64,000 bases of DNA. Source: G963667075 sp963667075 (GTDB taxonomy: Bacteria; Pseudomonadota; Alphaproteobacteria; Micavibrionales; Micavibrionaceae). The translations under genes and the position numbers were made by a program. Of the stretch, positions 8,041-17,082 are shown piece by piece (the first letter of the stretch is position 1; each line of letters opens with the position of its first letter). The notes under the pieces are model-generated. The model did not search any database. It was not told the origin of the DNA and saw only the letters and a list, made by a program, of their open reading frames with translations. The stretch is from the NCBI GenBank assembly GCA_963667075.1, contig OY762938.1:558001-622000 (forward strand), in the 5' to 3' direction.

Positions 8041-8056
8041 TGGCACAATTTTCGCA
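8041..8056 (+). promoter_or_regulatory. sigma-54 type promoter for flgI operon
   Basis: TGGCACAATTTTCGCA has GG at 8042-8043 and GC at 8054-8055 with ten bases between, and starts with the consensus TGGCAC. It is about 50 bp before the flgI start. It should drive flgI through flgE under FlbD control. Confidence 0.75.
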
Positions 8057-8106
8057 TTAGTTATACCTGAACAACTGTAACAGTTAACTGTTCAGGGAGC
8101 GTGTAA

Positions 8107-9267
8107 ATGCTAAGTGACGGACAAATGAGAATTGTAAAAGAGATCAGTTTTGTAACAACATTGTGGTTAGCCTTTTTCTTTTGGCTGGCCATGTTCAGTT
8201 TTTCTGTGACAGCAGAAGCCAAAACAACCAGAATTAAAGACATTGTCCAGATAGAGGGCGTGCGCGACAACCCTCTGGTCGGGTACGGCCTGGTTGTCGG
8301 ATTGAACGGCACAGGCGACAGCCTGAATAACGCCCCTTTTACCAAGCAAAGCCTGATCGCGATGCTGGAACGTTTAGGCGTTAACGTACGGGGATATAAT
8401 TTAAACACAGGCAATGTAGCTGCCGTCATGGTAACAGCCAATCTCCCCCCTTTCATGAATCAGGGGGCCAGAATTGATGTCCATGTATCCACACTCGGTG
8501 ATGCAGAAAGCCTTCAGGGCGGCACCCTTCTGGTTACACCTCTTTTGGGCGCAGATGGGGAGGTTTATGCCGTAGCGCAAGGCGCGATCAATATTGCAGG
8601 TTATTCCATTGAAGGGCAATCGGCCACGGTCGTTAAAAACATTCCGACATCAGGGCGCATACCTGAAGGCGCTATTGTCGAAAAAGAGCTGGATTTCCGA
8701 TTTAATGATATGGGAGAAATCAGCCTGACCCTCCGTAACCCCGATTTCACAACAGCGCGCCGCATTTCACGCGCCATCAACGGTTTTATGTCAATGGATA
8801 TCGCCACAACGGAAAATTCCTCCAGCATCGTATTGCGTAAACCCGCGCTATATAAAGGCACACTTGTAGACTTGATCACAGATATTGAACAGCTTCCCGT
8901 TCAGCCGGATCAGATTGCCCGTGTTGTCATTGACGAAAATTCCGGTGTCATCGTTATGGGGTCCAACGTACGGATCAGCACAATTGCCATTGCGCAAAGC
9001 AACTTAACCGTCAAAATCACAGAAACACCGCAAGTCTCGCAACCAAGCCCCTTTGCCGAACAGGGCCAGACGGCCATTGTGCCGCGAACCGAGATTTCTG
9101 TTAATCAGGGCGATGATGTAAAACTCGCCACACTAGAGACAGGAGTCACGCTGCAGGATCTCGTGACAGGGCTGAATAAACTCGGGATCGGACCACGTGA
9201 CATTATAACCATTTTACAAGCCATCAGGGCCGCCGGCGCCCTACAGGCCGAGATTGAGACACTGTAA
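8107..9267 (+). CDS. flgI: flagellar P-ring protein FlgI
   Basis: FlgI forms the P ring in the peptidoglycan. The 386-aa product has a signal sequence (hydrophobic residues about 17-35, cleavage near TAEAKT). The conserved start of the mature protein is RIKDIVQIEGVRDNPLVGYGLVVGLNGTGD. Further family blocks are APFTKQSLIAMLERLGVN, DVHVSTLGDAESLQGGTLL and the C-terminal LQDLVTGLNKLGIGPRDIITILQAIRAAGALQAE. AGGGAG lies at good spacing before the ATG. Its TAA overlaps the next ATG by one base, so it is coupled to flgJ. Confidence 0.97.
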   Translation: MLSDGQMRIVKEISFVTTLWLAFFFWLAMFSFSVTAEAKTTRIKDIVQIEGVRDNPLVGYGLVVGLNGTGDSLNNAPFTKQSLIAMLERLGVNVRGYNLNTGNVAAVMVTANLPPFMNQGARIDVHVSTLGDAESLQGGTLLVTPLLGADGEVYAVAQGAINIAGYSIEGQSATVVKNIPTSGRIPEGAIVEKELDFRFNDMGEISLTLRNPDFTTARRISRAINGFMSMDIATTENSSSIVLRKPALYKGTLVDLITDIEQLPVQPDQIARVVIDENSGVIVMGSNVRISTIAIAQSNLTVKITETPQVSQPSPFAEQGQTAIVPRTEISVNQGDDVKLATLETGVTLQDLVTGLNKLGIGPRDIITILQAIRAAGALQAEIETL

Positions 9268-9638
9268 TGACTGACATGCTTTCATCAGACACCTCTATCG
9301 CCTTGCTGCAAGCCTCACAGCCCAGCAGTGCAAAAGCGGCTGAAACACTGCAAAAAGCAGCAGACAGCAAAAACATGGAACGTATAGAAGACGCTGCCAG
9401 GGAATTCGAATCCGTTTTCCTGACCGAAATGATGAAACCTATGTTCGAGGGCGTTATGAAACCCGATCCCATGTTCGGCGGCGGCAAAGGTGAAGAAGTC
9501 TTCAGCGGCTTCATGCTGCAGGAATACGGCAAAATGATGGCAGACAGAGGTGGTATCGGCATCGCAGACGCCGTCAAACAGGAACTCATCAGAATTCAGG
9601 AATCACAGAACACAGGAGCGACACTCAATGCGCAATGA
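9267..9638 (+). CDS. flgJ: FlgJ-like rod-binding protein, scaffold domain only
   Basis: The 123-aa product matches only the N-terminal rod-binding domain of FlgJ. Its core is AAREFESVFLTEMMKPMF, then DPMFGGGKGEEVFSGFMLQEYGKMMADRGGIGIADAVKQEL. The muramidase half of enterobacterial FlgJ is absent, as is usual in alphaproteobacteria, where a separate lytic enzyme cuts the peptidoglycan. It probably caps the growing rod. It overlaps flgI by one base and the next gene by 11 bases, showing tight operon structure. Confidence 0.88.
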   Translation: MTDMLSSDTSIALLQASQPSSAKAAETLQKAADSKNMERIEDAAREFESVFLTEMMKPMFEGVMKPDPMFGGGKGEEVFSGFMLQEYGKMMADRGGIGIADAVKQELIRIQESQNTGATLNAQ

Positions 9639-10086
9639 GACAAAAAAAAACCAGAATCCGGTCAAAGACGTTGAAGCCCTGCTTACAGCAACAGAGCGGT
9701 TGATCGGTATTTACGAACAAGAAACAGAGGCGCTTAAATCCTCTGATACGAAAACATTTCTTAACCTGCAGGAAAACAAGATTGAAATGTCTCATCAATA
9801 TCAAAACCTTCATACCCATGTTGCTGAACGCAAGGAAGAGCTAAAAGAGCTCCCTATCACCCTCAAGGAAAAACTACAGGATATGGATCTGAAATTCAAA
9901 AATACAGCTCACAGAAATCTGAAAGCCTTAAATGCGATGGACAAAAGTATGACTCGCTTAAATGAACGCATCATGAAAGCCGCACGGGAAGTTATGCAGG
10001 AAAAACGCGCACGTTATGGTGCAGACGGCTCTCTGACCATTGAGCAAAATAAAAGCATTTCAATAGGACTAAATAAATCAGCGTAA
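9628..10086 (+). CDS. FlgN-like flagellar chaperone
   Basis: The 152-aa product is almost wholly alpha-helical and charged. It has a heptad pattern across residues 10-130 (VEALLTATERLIGIYEQETEALKSSD, then LQENKIEMSHQYQNLH), as in FlgN-type export chaperones. Those proteins hold hook-filament junction subunits before export. The ATG at 9628 follows AGGAG at 9613-9617 and sits inside the end of flgJ. In Caulobacter a small FlbY-type gene occupies a similar place. The family call rests on position and fold character, so the symbol is left open. Confidence 0.65.
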   Translation: MRNETKKNQNPVKDVEALLTATERLIGIYEQETEALKSSDTKTFLNLQENKIEMSHQYQNLHTHVAERKEELKELPITLKEKLQDMDLKFKNTAHRNLKALNAMDKSMTRLNERIMKAAREVMQEKRARYGADGSLTIEQNKSISIGLNKSA

Positions 10087-10104
10087 AATACAGGGATAAA
10101 AAAT

Positions 10105-11799
10105 ATGACTGACATACACAGTTTTTTCTTACCGCAGGCGCAGACGTCAAATACCCCGACAGCGCAAGTCTCAGCAAGGGGACAAAGTGCGCGGGCTGTA
10201 AATGTAGAGGACGCCACCCCATCTCCGGAAGCTCGTGACTTTTTTGACTTGCTGTTTTCTCATTTTACGACGGAAACAAAATCTTCTGTAAATAACAAAA
10301 ACACAGAACAAAACGTATTTGGAAAATCCGGTCTTGCCAAAGCCCTGTTCAATCGCCCGGAAATAATTGTTCTAAACACGAAAGACACAGGAGAAAATGA
10401 TAATGCCGAACTTTCAGGCCTAAATAGCAAAAAAGCAGAATTATTAAACAAATTAAAAGAGTTATTAGCTGGTATTCCAGAACTGGATAAACAGGGATTA
10501 CAAGCTGACGGGACAGAAATCTCTTTGACCGGCGTTTTGTCAATTGATTCACTAAGCGATCAGGCTCTTGCTGATATTGAAAATCTTATGACCATGCAAA
10601 AAGAGCTAACCGATGCTGGTATCCCTGCTCTGATCGCAACAAATCTAAGCCCTGAAGACCTGGAATCTATTACAGAGAATCTGTCTCCCGAAGAGCTCGA
10701 AAATCTGGGTGAAAATGCTTTTGCTATTATAAGAATTCTACCAGTGATAGAAGATACAAAAGGAAGCACGCCGTCGCACACAGTTTCCACAGACCTGTCT
10801 ACAGAGTCATCAACAGGAACAAAAGGACCTGCCAACGAGAATCCAGTTGAGCTTTCCGATGAAATACAAAAAATATCCACAACCCAACCTGATAATACTC
10901 ATTTCAAAAACGAGATGTCTCGAAACATAGCACATGCTACACAGACTTCTACCGGGCCGTTTTCAAATGAAACGGAACCAAGCAACACACTCGCAGCCCA
11001 GTTAAACAATATAACCGTTGGTGGCAACAAAGATTCCGCATTTGGAGACGGCGAATCCTCATTATTCACAGAGGAAGGTGACCCCGGATACAACCCTAAC
11101 ATTTCACAACAACAAAACAATCTATCATCTTCTACTAAAACAGAAAACACGCCAAAAACGCAACAACCTGCCACGCTTGGTACTGTAAGTGGGATTATAG
11201 AAAATTTTAACAGCGTTCTGGCAGGGCAAGCCTGGGAAGAAAGCTGGCTAAACGGCTTTAGCCCGGAGAATACAACAAACGCAATAAACAACCTATCCGT
11301 TAGTGGGGAACAGACACTCATTTCACCATTGACCTATGCCGCACATGCCAGCCAGGCTCATCCGGCGACTCATACCGTCGCGGCCTCACTTCAAAAAATG
11401 GCATCGAATGGCGAAAGCAAAGCCCTCACCTTACAACTTGATCCACCAGAACTCGGACGTGTTGAAGTCAAAATGACGTTTGGCAAAGACAAAACCATCA
11501 AAACCGATCTGCTCATAGAAAAGCCAGAGACCTATACAATGCTGCAAAGAGACTCCCATGCGCTCGAAAAAGCACTCACCGATGCTGGCCTTGATGTAAG
11601 CAACGATTCACTGAACTTTACACTAGCTGGTGGCGAAAACGACTTCACAGGACAAGGACAACATCAGAGACACAGCAATGGCAGCGGTGGGCTTGAAATC
11701 ACTGCCCCGGAAGGCGGCGACATCGAAGTTATTAACACCACACTTGGTATTGAGTTCGACCCAGATACGGGTCTGCCGCACCTGAATATGATGATTTAG
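10105..11799 (+). CDS. fliK: flagellar hook-length control protein FliK
   Basis: FliK measures the hook and switches export specificity. The 564-aa product has a long, low-complexity, Ser/Thr/Asn-rich N-terminal part suited to a secreted ruler. Residues about 430-510 form the compact C-terminal domain: ALTLQLDPPELGRVEVKMTF, then LLIEKPETYTMLQRDSHALEKALTDAGLDV. The LDPPELGRVEV block is the family signature. It lies between the FlgN-like gene and flgD, a standard neighbourhood. A second, distinct FliK-like gene is present at 37965-39974. Confidence 0.9.
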   Translation: MTDIHSFFLPQAQTSNTPTAQVSARGQSARAVNVEDATPSPEARDFFDLLFSHFTTETKSSVNNKNTEQNVFGKSGLAKALFNRPEIIVLNTKDTGENDNAELSGLNSKKAELLNKLKELLAGIPELDKQGLQADGTEISLTGVLSIDSLSDQALADIENLMTMQKELTDAGIPALIATNLSPEDLESITENLSPEELENLGENAFAIIRILPVIEDTKGSTPSHTVSTDLSTESSTGTKGPANENPVELSDEIQKISTTQPDNTHFKNEMSRNIAHATQTSTGPFSNETEPSNTLAAQLNNITVGGNKDSAFGDGESSLFTEEGDPGYNPNISQQQNNLSSSTKTENTPKTQQPATLGTVSGIIENFNSVLAGQAWEESWLNGFSPENTTNAINNLSVSGEQTLISPLTYAAHASQAHPATHTVAASLQKMASNGESKALTLQLDPPELGRVEVKMTFGKDKTIKTDLLIEKPETYTMLQRDSHALEKALTDAGLDVSNDSLNFTLAGGENDFTGQGQHQRHSNGSGGLEITAPEGGDIEVINTTLGIEFDPDTGLPHLNMMI

Positions 11800-11822
11800 A
11801 GAGGATGAGAGGAGACTAAAAA

Positions 11823-12569
11823 ATGGCAACAGAAATAAACCTGTCAACAGCCGTTGCACACGCAGAAAACACGCTCAATCAATCTGTCCAACTGGCAGAA
11901 GACTTTGACCAGTTTTTGCAGCTTTTGACCGTGCAAATGCAAAATCAGGATCCACTTGACCCTATGGATACAAAAGATATGACGAATCAGATTGTACAGT
12001 TCTCTCAAGCTGAACAGCTTATCAACCTGAACCAAAAAGCAGACAGCGTTGTACAGATGCAGCTCGCCGGCATGTCGGGTATGGCCTTAAGCTATGTCGG
12101 CATGGATGCGAGTTACGTCAGCAGTGAGGCTTATTTTGATGGAGAAACCCCGGTTGAGATGGCGTACAGCGTCGCTGGAGAAGCAACATCTATCACAATC
12201 AACATCCTCAACGAGGAAGGTAACGTTGTCTATACAGAAGATGTCGATATGGATGACAGCGTGAACGCCTTCACATGGGATGGCAAAAATAATGGCGGTG
12301 AAACCGTCGAGGAAGGCACCTATACCGTTGCCGTTGGCGCACTTGATATTGACGGGAATGCCATCACAACCGCCACGGTTGTCACGGGGCGCGTCAAAGG
12401 TGTGGAAACGCAAGATGGCATAGCATACCTGCTGATCGGCGAACGCGCTGTAGAACTGGGCAACGTCATCAACGCTAAAATGCCAAACAGCACAGCCACA
12501 GAAACAACGACAACAACTGAAACATCAGAAACAGAAACAACAACTGGAACCGAAGAGAGCGGGACATGA
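11823..12569 (+). CDS. flgD: flagellar hook cap/assembly protein FlgD
   Basis: FlgD is the scaffold that caps the growing hook. The N-terminal export region contains FLQLLTVQMQNQDPLDPMDTKDMTNQIVQFSQAEQ, the hallmark of the family. The middle carries the FlgD Ig-like/Tudor region (ITINILNEEGNVVYTEDVDM, FTWDGKNNGGETVEEGTYTVAV). The last 25 or so residues are an almost pure Thr/Glu/Ser tail, which is not part of the usual fold. The gene is 23 bp after fliK and 64 bp before flgE. Confidence 0.95.
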   Translation: MATEINLSTAVAHAENTLNQSVQLAEDFDQFLQLLTVQMQNQDPLDPMDTKDMTNQIVQFSQAEQLINLNQKADSVVQMQLAGMSGMALSYVGMDASYVSSEAYFDGETPVEMAYSVAGEATSITINILNEEGNVVYTEDVDMDDSVNAFTWDGKNNGGETVEEGTYTVAVGALDIDGNAITTATVVTGRVKGVETQDGIAYLLIGERAVELGNVINAKMPNSTATETTTTTETSETETTTGTEESGT

Positions 12570-12633
12570 GCAGATTTAAAAACCTAAGAATACAAAGATT
12601 AAACCTGAAACAACAAAAACGAGGAGACATAAA

Positions 12634-14376
12634 ATGAGTTTGTTCGGATCTCTTTTCACCGGCGTGTCAGCACTCGGCGCACAATCCCAGACGACCGCCA
12701 TGATTTCTAACAATATTGCCAACGTGAACACAGTAGGCTTCAAACGATCTGAAGCTGCCTTTTTCAGCCTTGTGACGTCAGAAAGCCGTTCCACCCGTTA
12801 TTCACCCGGTACCGTGTCCGTTAACAGGATCCAGCGTGTGGATCAGCAAGGGCCCATTCAACAGTCTGTCTCCTCCACGGACGTAGCCATCTCCGGTAAC
12901 GGATTCTTTGCCGTCAAGCGTGACACCAACTCTGGTGGTACAAGTGAATATCTCTACACGAGGAATGGACAGTTCTCTGAAAATGCGCAAGGACTTTTGC
13001 AAAACTCAGCCGGCTTCTACCTTTATGGCTGGCCGCTTGATACAGAAGGCAATTTACCCGCCGCACAAGGCGACTTGTCTTCTCTTGTCCCGGTGGACGT
13101 AGCCTTCCTCGGCGGCTTAACGCGCCCCACCACGTCAGCAGAGCTTTCCATCAACCTGAATGCCGATGAAGCCGATGAAACACTAGGCTCCGCCCTGACC
13201 TCAGCTGTTGATTTCTCCCGTGGTCTAAGGGTTTTTGACTCCCTCGGCTCTGCAGAGGATTTAACACTTGAATTTACAAAAGTTTACGGGCCGCAAGCCA
13301 CTATGGAAACAACACTATTTGATATCAATCTGACAGACACTCTTGTTGGTGATTTAAACCTGAATTCAGGTGATCAATTTACCATACAGCTGGAAGTTGG
13401 TGGATTGAGAACATACGATGTGGGCGTAGCCTCCGGTGGTGACGTAACCGTTACAACCATTCAGGACATCGTTGACGATATTAATAACAATCTGGGGGCT
13501 GCCGCAGGTGATGCAGAAGCTTTTCTGAATGAGTCCGGACAACTCGTTATTCAAAGAACCGACTTTATAGGCGGTGCCGCTAATAGAATAACTTTTGCCA
13601 ATGTCGGTGCCGGAACAGCTTTGAATGATCTAGGGATTACAGCGGGTGCCTATACGTCAAGTGATCTGGACAGCACCACTTATGCCAACGGCGCTCCTAC
13701 CGACGTACCAGCTTACAGTGCTGATGGATTTCCGCCATTCCAATATTATCCAGGAGACGTGACCTATAATTCCCGGGGCTGGTGGCAAATGAACATTGTT
13801 ATGCCAGACGGCAGTTCACAAAGCCGGGGCCTCATAAACTTCAACGGCGATGGCACAATCAATGCACTGGAAGATTCAGACGGCGAAATTGACATTGACC
13901 TGAATAATATCGACTGGGGTAATGGGGCTGAATTGCAGGATATTGAGATTGATATCGAACGCTTTTCACAATTTGCTGGCGCCTTTGACGTGATTTACTC
14001 CGATCAGAACGGAGCAGAGCTGGGCCTTAGAACAGGCGTTGAAATCGACCGTGACGGCTATGTGATTGCGCAGTTCTCTAACGGGGCCTCTGCTGAACTA
14101 TACAAACTTCCACTTGTAACATTTGCAAACCCTAACGGCCTGACAGAGATCTCCGGCACGGCTTATACAGAAACCGAAGAATCAGGTGAGGAAAACCTGC
14201 GTGAGGCTGGAAATGGCGGTGCCGGTTATCTTGAAACTTCCACGCTTGAAAACTCAAACGTCGATCTTGCCGACGAATTTGCAAAGCTGATTATTACACA
14301 AAGGGCTTACTCGGCTGGCACAAAAGTCATTAACACTGTCGATCAAATGACAGAAGAGCTCTTAAGACTACGTTAA
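12634..14376 (+). CDS. flgE: flagellar hook protein FlgE
   Basis: FlgE is the hook subunit. The 580-aa product begins SLFGSLFTGVSALGAQSQTTAMISNNIANVNTVGFKRSEA, the hook/rod N-terminal motif. It has D1/D2-type domains (DVAISGNGFFAVKRD, LYTRNGQFSENAQGLLQNSAGFYLYGWP) and ends with STLENSNVDLADEFAKLIITQRAYSAGTKVINTVDQMTEELLRLR. It is larger than the enterobacterial protein (about 400 aa) because of an inserted middle region, as often seen in alphaproteobacteria. GAGGAG precedes the ATG. It is the last gene of the flgI operon; a terminator follows. Confidence 0.97.
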   Translation: MSLFGSLFTGVSALGAQSQTTAMISNNIANVNTVGFKRSEAAFFSLVTSESRSTRYSPGTVSVNRIQRVDQQGPIQQSVSSTDVAISGNGFFAVKRDTNSGGTSEYLYTRNGQFSENAQGLLQNSAGFYLYGWPLDTEGNLPAAQGDLSSLVPVDVAFLGGLTRPTTSAELSINLNADEADETLGSALTSAVDFSRGLRVFDSLGSAEDLTLEFTKVYGPQATMETTLFDINLTDTLVGDLNLNSGDQFTIQLEVGGLRTYDVGVASGGDVTVTTIQDIVDDINNNLGAAAGDAEAFLNESGQLVIQRTDFIGGAANRITFANVGAGTALNDLGITAGAYTSSDLDSTTYANGAPTDVPAYSADGFPPFQYYPGDVTYNSRGWWQMNIVMPDGSSQSRGLINFNGDGTINALEDSDGEIDIDLNNIDWGNGAELQDIEIDIERFSQFAGAFDVIYSDQNGAELGLRTGVEIDRDGYVIAQFSNGASAELYKLPLVTFANPNGLTEISGTAYTETEESGEENLREAGNGGAGYLETSTLENSNVDLADEFAKLIITQRAYSAGTKVINTVDQMTEELLRLR

Positions 14377-14424
14377 CATACAGGTTTCTTTGCCTTATGC
14401 GCACAAGCAGGAAGGCAAGAAGGA

Positions 14425-14470
14425 AAAACGGCACCTATGACGGCAAAGAATCTGCCCGAGGGGCCGTTTT
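14425..14470 (+). terminator. terminator after flgE
   Basis: AAAACGGC (14425-14432) can pair with GCCGTTTT (14463-14470), followed by a run of T. The loop is long (30 bases), so the structure is less certain than the other terminators. Confidence 0.55.
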
Positions 14471-14634
14471 TTTATTTTATAACAACAAGCTATAATATCT
14501 TCACACTTTTTTTGCCACGCAAACTCATATTTATTAACACGCTATTAATAAATGTGTTATATTCTGGTACTATATGTGGTCCAGTATGGACCTCATGCAG
14601 AATGCATACATGAACCTAGAAAAGGAGATCTATC
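14471..14634 (+). promoter_or_regulatory. flagellin upstream region with inverted repeat
   Basis: This AT-rich leader must hold the flagellin promoter, but I found no GG-N10-GC sigma-54 match and no good sigma-28 match. An inverted repeat, GGTCC-N5-GGACC, lies at 14578-14592, between the AT-rich block and a strong ribosome site (AAAGGAG). It is a candidate activator or regulator site; which protein binds is unknown. Confidence 0.35.
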
Positions 14635-16278
14635 ATGTCTGATATCGTACTCTCCGCAGCCATGCGGAATAACTTGCTATCCTTGCAGAATACACAGCGA
14701 CTCATCGACACGACCCAGCTTCGTCTGGCAACAGGTCTGAAAGTTAACTCTGCCTTGGATAATCCTCAAAACTTCTTCACAGCACAAAGCCTTAACAACC
14801 GCGCAAGCGACCTGACCCGTCTTCTGGACGGTATCGGCCAATCAATCAGAACGATTGAAGAAGCTGATAATGGTATTACCGGTCTGACCAGTCTGGTTGA
14901 ACAGGCCGAATCAGTTGCGCTCGAAGCACAATCTGAAATCCGTGCTGCCGAAGGATTTGCCCGTATTCGTGGTACAGAAGACCTCAGAGGTAAAGATCTG
15001 GTTGCCGATTCCGGTGGTGCTATCACCGCTGGCGATGACCTTATCATTCAGTTCCAACATGACGATGTATCCTCTGGTGCCGTTCAAAGCTCCGCTGACA
15101 TCAATATCGCTGCAGGTGATACTGTATACGATGTTGTGGCAGCTATTAACTCTGATGCAACAGTTCAAGACTATGTTCGCGCCTCCGTTGATACAAACGG
15201 TCACCTGAAACTCGAATCTTTGAAAGAAGATGGTCTGATCCGTATCGCTGACGGTACAACATCCCCTGGTGCTGATGGTTATGCCTTCCTCGGTATTGAC
15301 AATCTTGTCGCCACGGAAAGTGCTGTTGCTACAACACGTCAGGGTGGTACAGCTGTTGCCGGTCGTATTCTCTCTTCTGCTGTATCTGGCGGTACAAAAG
15401 TAGATGGTAAATACCAGGCTAGTGACACGCTTGACACAGCGAACTACATCGCAACCGGTGACACAGTCGGCTTTGAAATTATTGTTGACGGCACATCCAG
15501 TACTGAAATTTCTGTAGCTGCCACAGACACTATTCAGGACTTACTTGATGGTATTAACAATAATGCACAGGTCAATGACTATGTCACAGCAACCTTTGAT
15601 GTCGACACCGGTGAAATCCAACTCACCTTTGATGATGAAGTTGGTCAGGCTGAAATCCAGATCAATGCGACTGCCGCCGCTGATGACACCTCTTTCGGCT
15701 TCGGTATGGGATCATCCGATCTGACAGGTGCTGGTGCGGCCGGTACAGATGCAACGAGTGAACTTTTCACATTCGTTGGTACGAGTGCCGATCTTGATCA
15801 GTACACGGAAGACTTTAACACCGTCCGTCAACAAATTGATGATATCGTCTCTGATGCGGGCTATCGTGGTGTTAACCTTCTGAACGGCGACAGTCTCACA
15901 ACCTTCTTCAACGAAAACCGTGACAGCTCTCTCGTAACAGAAGGCGTTGACTTCACGTCTCTTGGTCTTGGTATTGCTGAAGCAGACTTTTCGAACTCAC
16001 TCAACGTTCAAGAAGCTATCGACTCCGTTCGTAGCGCGCTTGGCAGCGTTCGGAACTTCGGTCAATCCATCGCCAACGATCTGGCTGTTATTCAAACACG
16101 TCAAGACTTCACAGAGGAAACAGTGAATACACTGCAAGCCGGTGCTGACGACTTGACCGTAGCCGACCAAAATGAAGAAGGCGCAAACCTGCTGGCTATG
16201 CAAACCAGACAACAACTGGGTGTTACATCCCTGTCTCTGGCTGCTCAGTCACAACAATCTGTGCTCCGTCTCTTCTAA
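14635..16278 (+). CDS. fliC: flagellin
   Basis: This is the filament subunit. The conserved N terminus is MSDIVLSAAMRNNLLSLQNTQ, followed by TGLKVNSALDNPQNFFTAQSLNNRASDL. The C terminus is helical and ends LLAMQTRQQLGVTSLSLAAQSQQSVLRLF. At 547 aa it is about twice the size of Caulobacter flagellins. The extra length is a surface region with two similar flagellin-IN-like segments: GDTVYDVVAAINSDATVQDYV (about residues 160-182) and TDTIQDLLDGINNNAQVNDYV (about 300-322). It is the only flagellin gene in the window. flbT and flaF lie downstream, so translation is probably controlled by FlbT. Confidence 0.96.
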   Translation: MSDIVLSAAMRNNLLSLQNTQRLIDTTQLRLATGLKVNSALDNPQNFFTAQSLNNRASDLTRLLDGIGQSIRTIEEADNGITGLTSLVEQAESVALEAQSEIRAAEGFARIRGTEDLRGKDLVADSGGAITAGDDLIIQFQHDDVSSGAVQSSADINIAAGDTVYDVVAAINSDATVQDYVRASVDTNGHLKLESLKEDGLIRIADGTTSPGADGYAFLGIDNLVATESAVATTRQGGTAVAGRILSSAVSGGTKVDGKYQASDTLDTANYIATGDTVGFEIIVDGTSSTEISVAATDTIQDLLDGINNNAQVNDYVTATFDVDTGEIQLTFDDEVGQAEIQINATAAADDTSFGFGMGSSDLTGAGAAGTDATSELFTFVGTSADLDQYTEDFNTVRQQIDDIVSDAGYRGVNLLNGDSLTTFFNENRDSSLVTEGVDFTSLGLGIAEADFSNSLNVQEAIDSVRSALGSVRNFGQSIANDLAVIQTRQDFTEETVNTLQAGADDLTVADQNEEGANLLAMQTRQQLGVTSLSLAAQSQQSVLRLF

Positions 16279-16306
16279 TTTTGGGAAGACATTTATCCAA
16301 TTCAAA

Positions 16307-16335
16307 AAAAGGCCGACATCACCCGTCGGCCTTTT
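16307..16335 (+). terminator. flagellin terminator
   Basis: AAAAGGCCGAC (16307-16317) pairs perfectly with GTCGGCCTTTT (16325-16335) around a seven-base loop. The stem is GC-rich and ends in T residues, a strong intrinsic terminator 30 bp after the flagellin stop. Confidence 0.88.
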
Positions 16336-16438
16336 CTTTCAGGAAAAACCAGATAATCTAGCTATGATGCTTGTAGTTCAGCGCCTTCCCATACATAATT
16401 TCATCGAATTATTCTTCTGATCATGAAAGTGACGCATT

Positions 16439-16981
16439 GTGAAAAATATAGCCACCCTGCTCTTTGTTCTGTTTGTTGTTTTTTCTGTCCCCGTTATGGC
16501 TGGAAATACCGTTTTATCAGATACGCTAATCAAAGACTTTTATAACGAATCCGCAAGAGTCATTACCCAAACGCCTCAGGACAATATAAATTTCATAGAA
16601 AAACACACGCATGACAGCTTCCATGGTACCCTCTCCATCACCGTCCGCCCACAAGGTCTCCCAGCACAAAAAATAACACTTTCACGCTCAAAAGCCGACA
16701 TGTTAGAGCAAATAAAAAACCCGCCAACAGAAGAAAAATATGTCAAGGCAGATGTCTCTGTTACCAGTATCGACTATCTTGAAAACGGCACAAAAGCAAA
16801 CGTCAAAGAATACACCACACTATCAGGCTATGGCTTTACGCCGGTTCAGGGCAAAAACATGAAACTGTCAATGGAAACCATCATGACCTGTGAGGACGTT
16901 CTCTCTCTGTCACCAGACGGTGTTATTATGGTATTATCCTCCAATTGCCGTGCAGAAACCATGCTCTTTCCCAAACAATAA
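16439..16981 (+). CDS. exported hypothetical protein
   Basis: I do not recognise this 180-aa protein. It has a clear signal peptide (KNIATLLFVLFVVFSVPVMAG, cut near residue 21) and a small soluble domain. Two cysteines near the C terminus (MTCEDVLSL and SSNCRAET) could form a disulfide. The start is GTG at 16439 with only a weak ribosome site. Its place between flagellin and flbT suggests co-regulation with the filament, but nothing in the sequence shows a flagellar role. The fold could be a small NTF2-like or lipocalin-like domain; this is a guess. Confidence 0.7.
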   Translation: MKNIATLLFVLFVVFSVPVMAGNTVLSDTLIKDFYNESARVITQTPQDNINFIEKHTHDSFHGTLSITVRPQGLPAQKITLSRSKADMLEQIKNPPTEEKYVKADVSVTSIDYLENGTKANVKEYTTLSGYGFTPVQGKNMKLSMETIMTCEDVLSLSPDGVIMVLSSNCRAETMLFPKQ

Positions 16982-17000
16982 AAACACAACATTTTTCTTC

Positions 17001-17029
17001 TTAACTTCAACGTAAGCTTCCTGTATTAT
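17001..17029 (+). promoter_or_regulatory. sigma-70 type promoter for flbT-flaF
   Basis: TTAACT (17001-17006) and TATTAT (17024-17029) are separated by exactly 17 bases and lie about 55 bp before the flbT start. Two -35 bases and one -10 base differ from consensus. Confidence 0.45.
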
Positions 17030-17082
17030 CCTGAAAAAACGGTGGGAGAAACTCGCTAGGGAAAGAAAAGGAGAAACCTGAT

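Noticed and set aside
14552..14740. Small plus-strand frame overlapping the flagellin start
   Set aside because: It runs through the flagellin ribosome site and into its codons in another frame, with no start context of its own.
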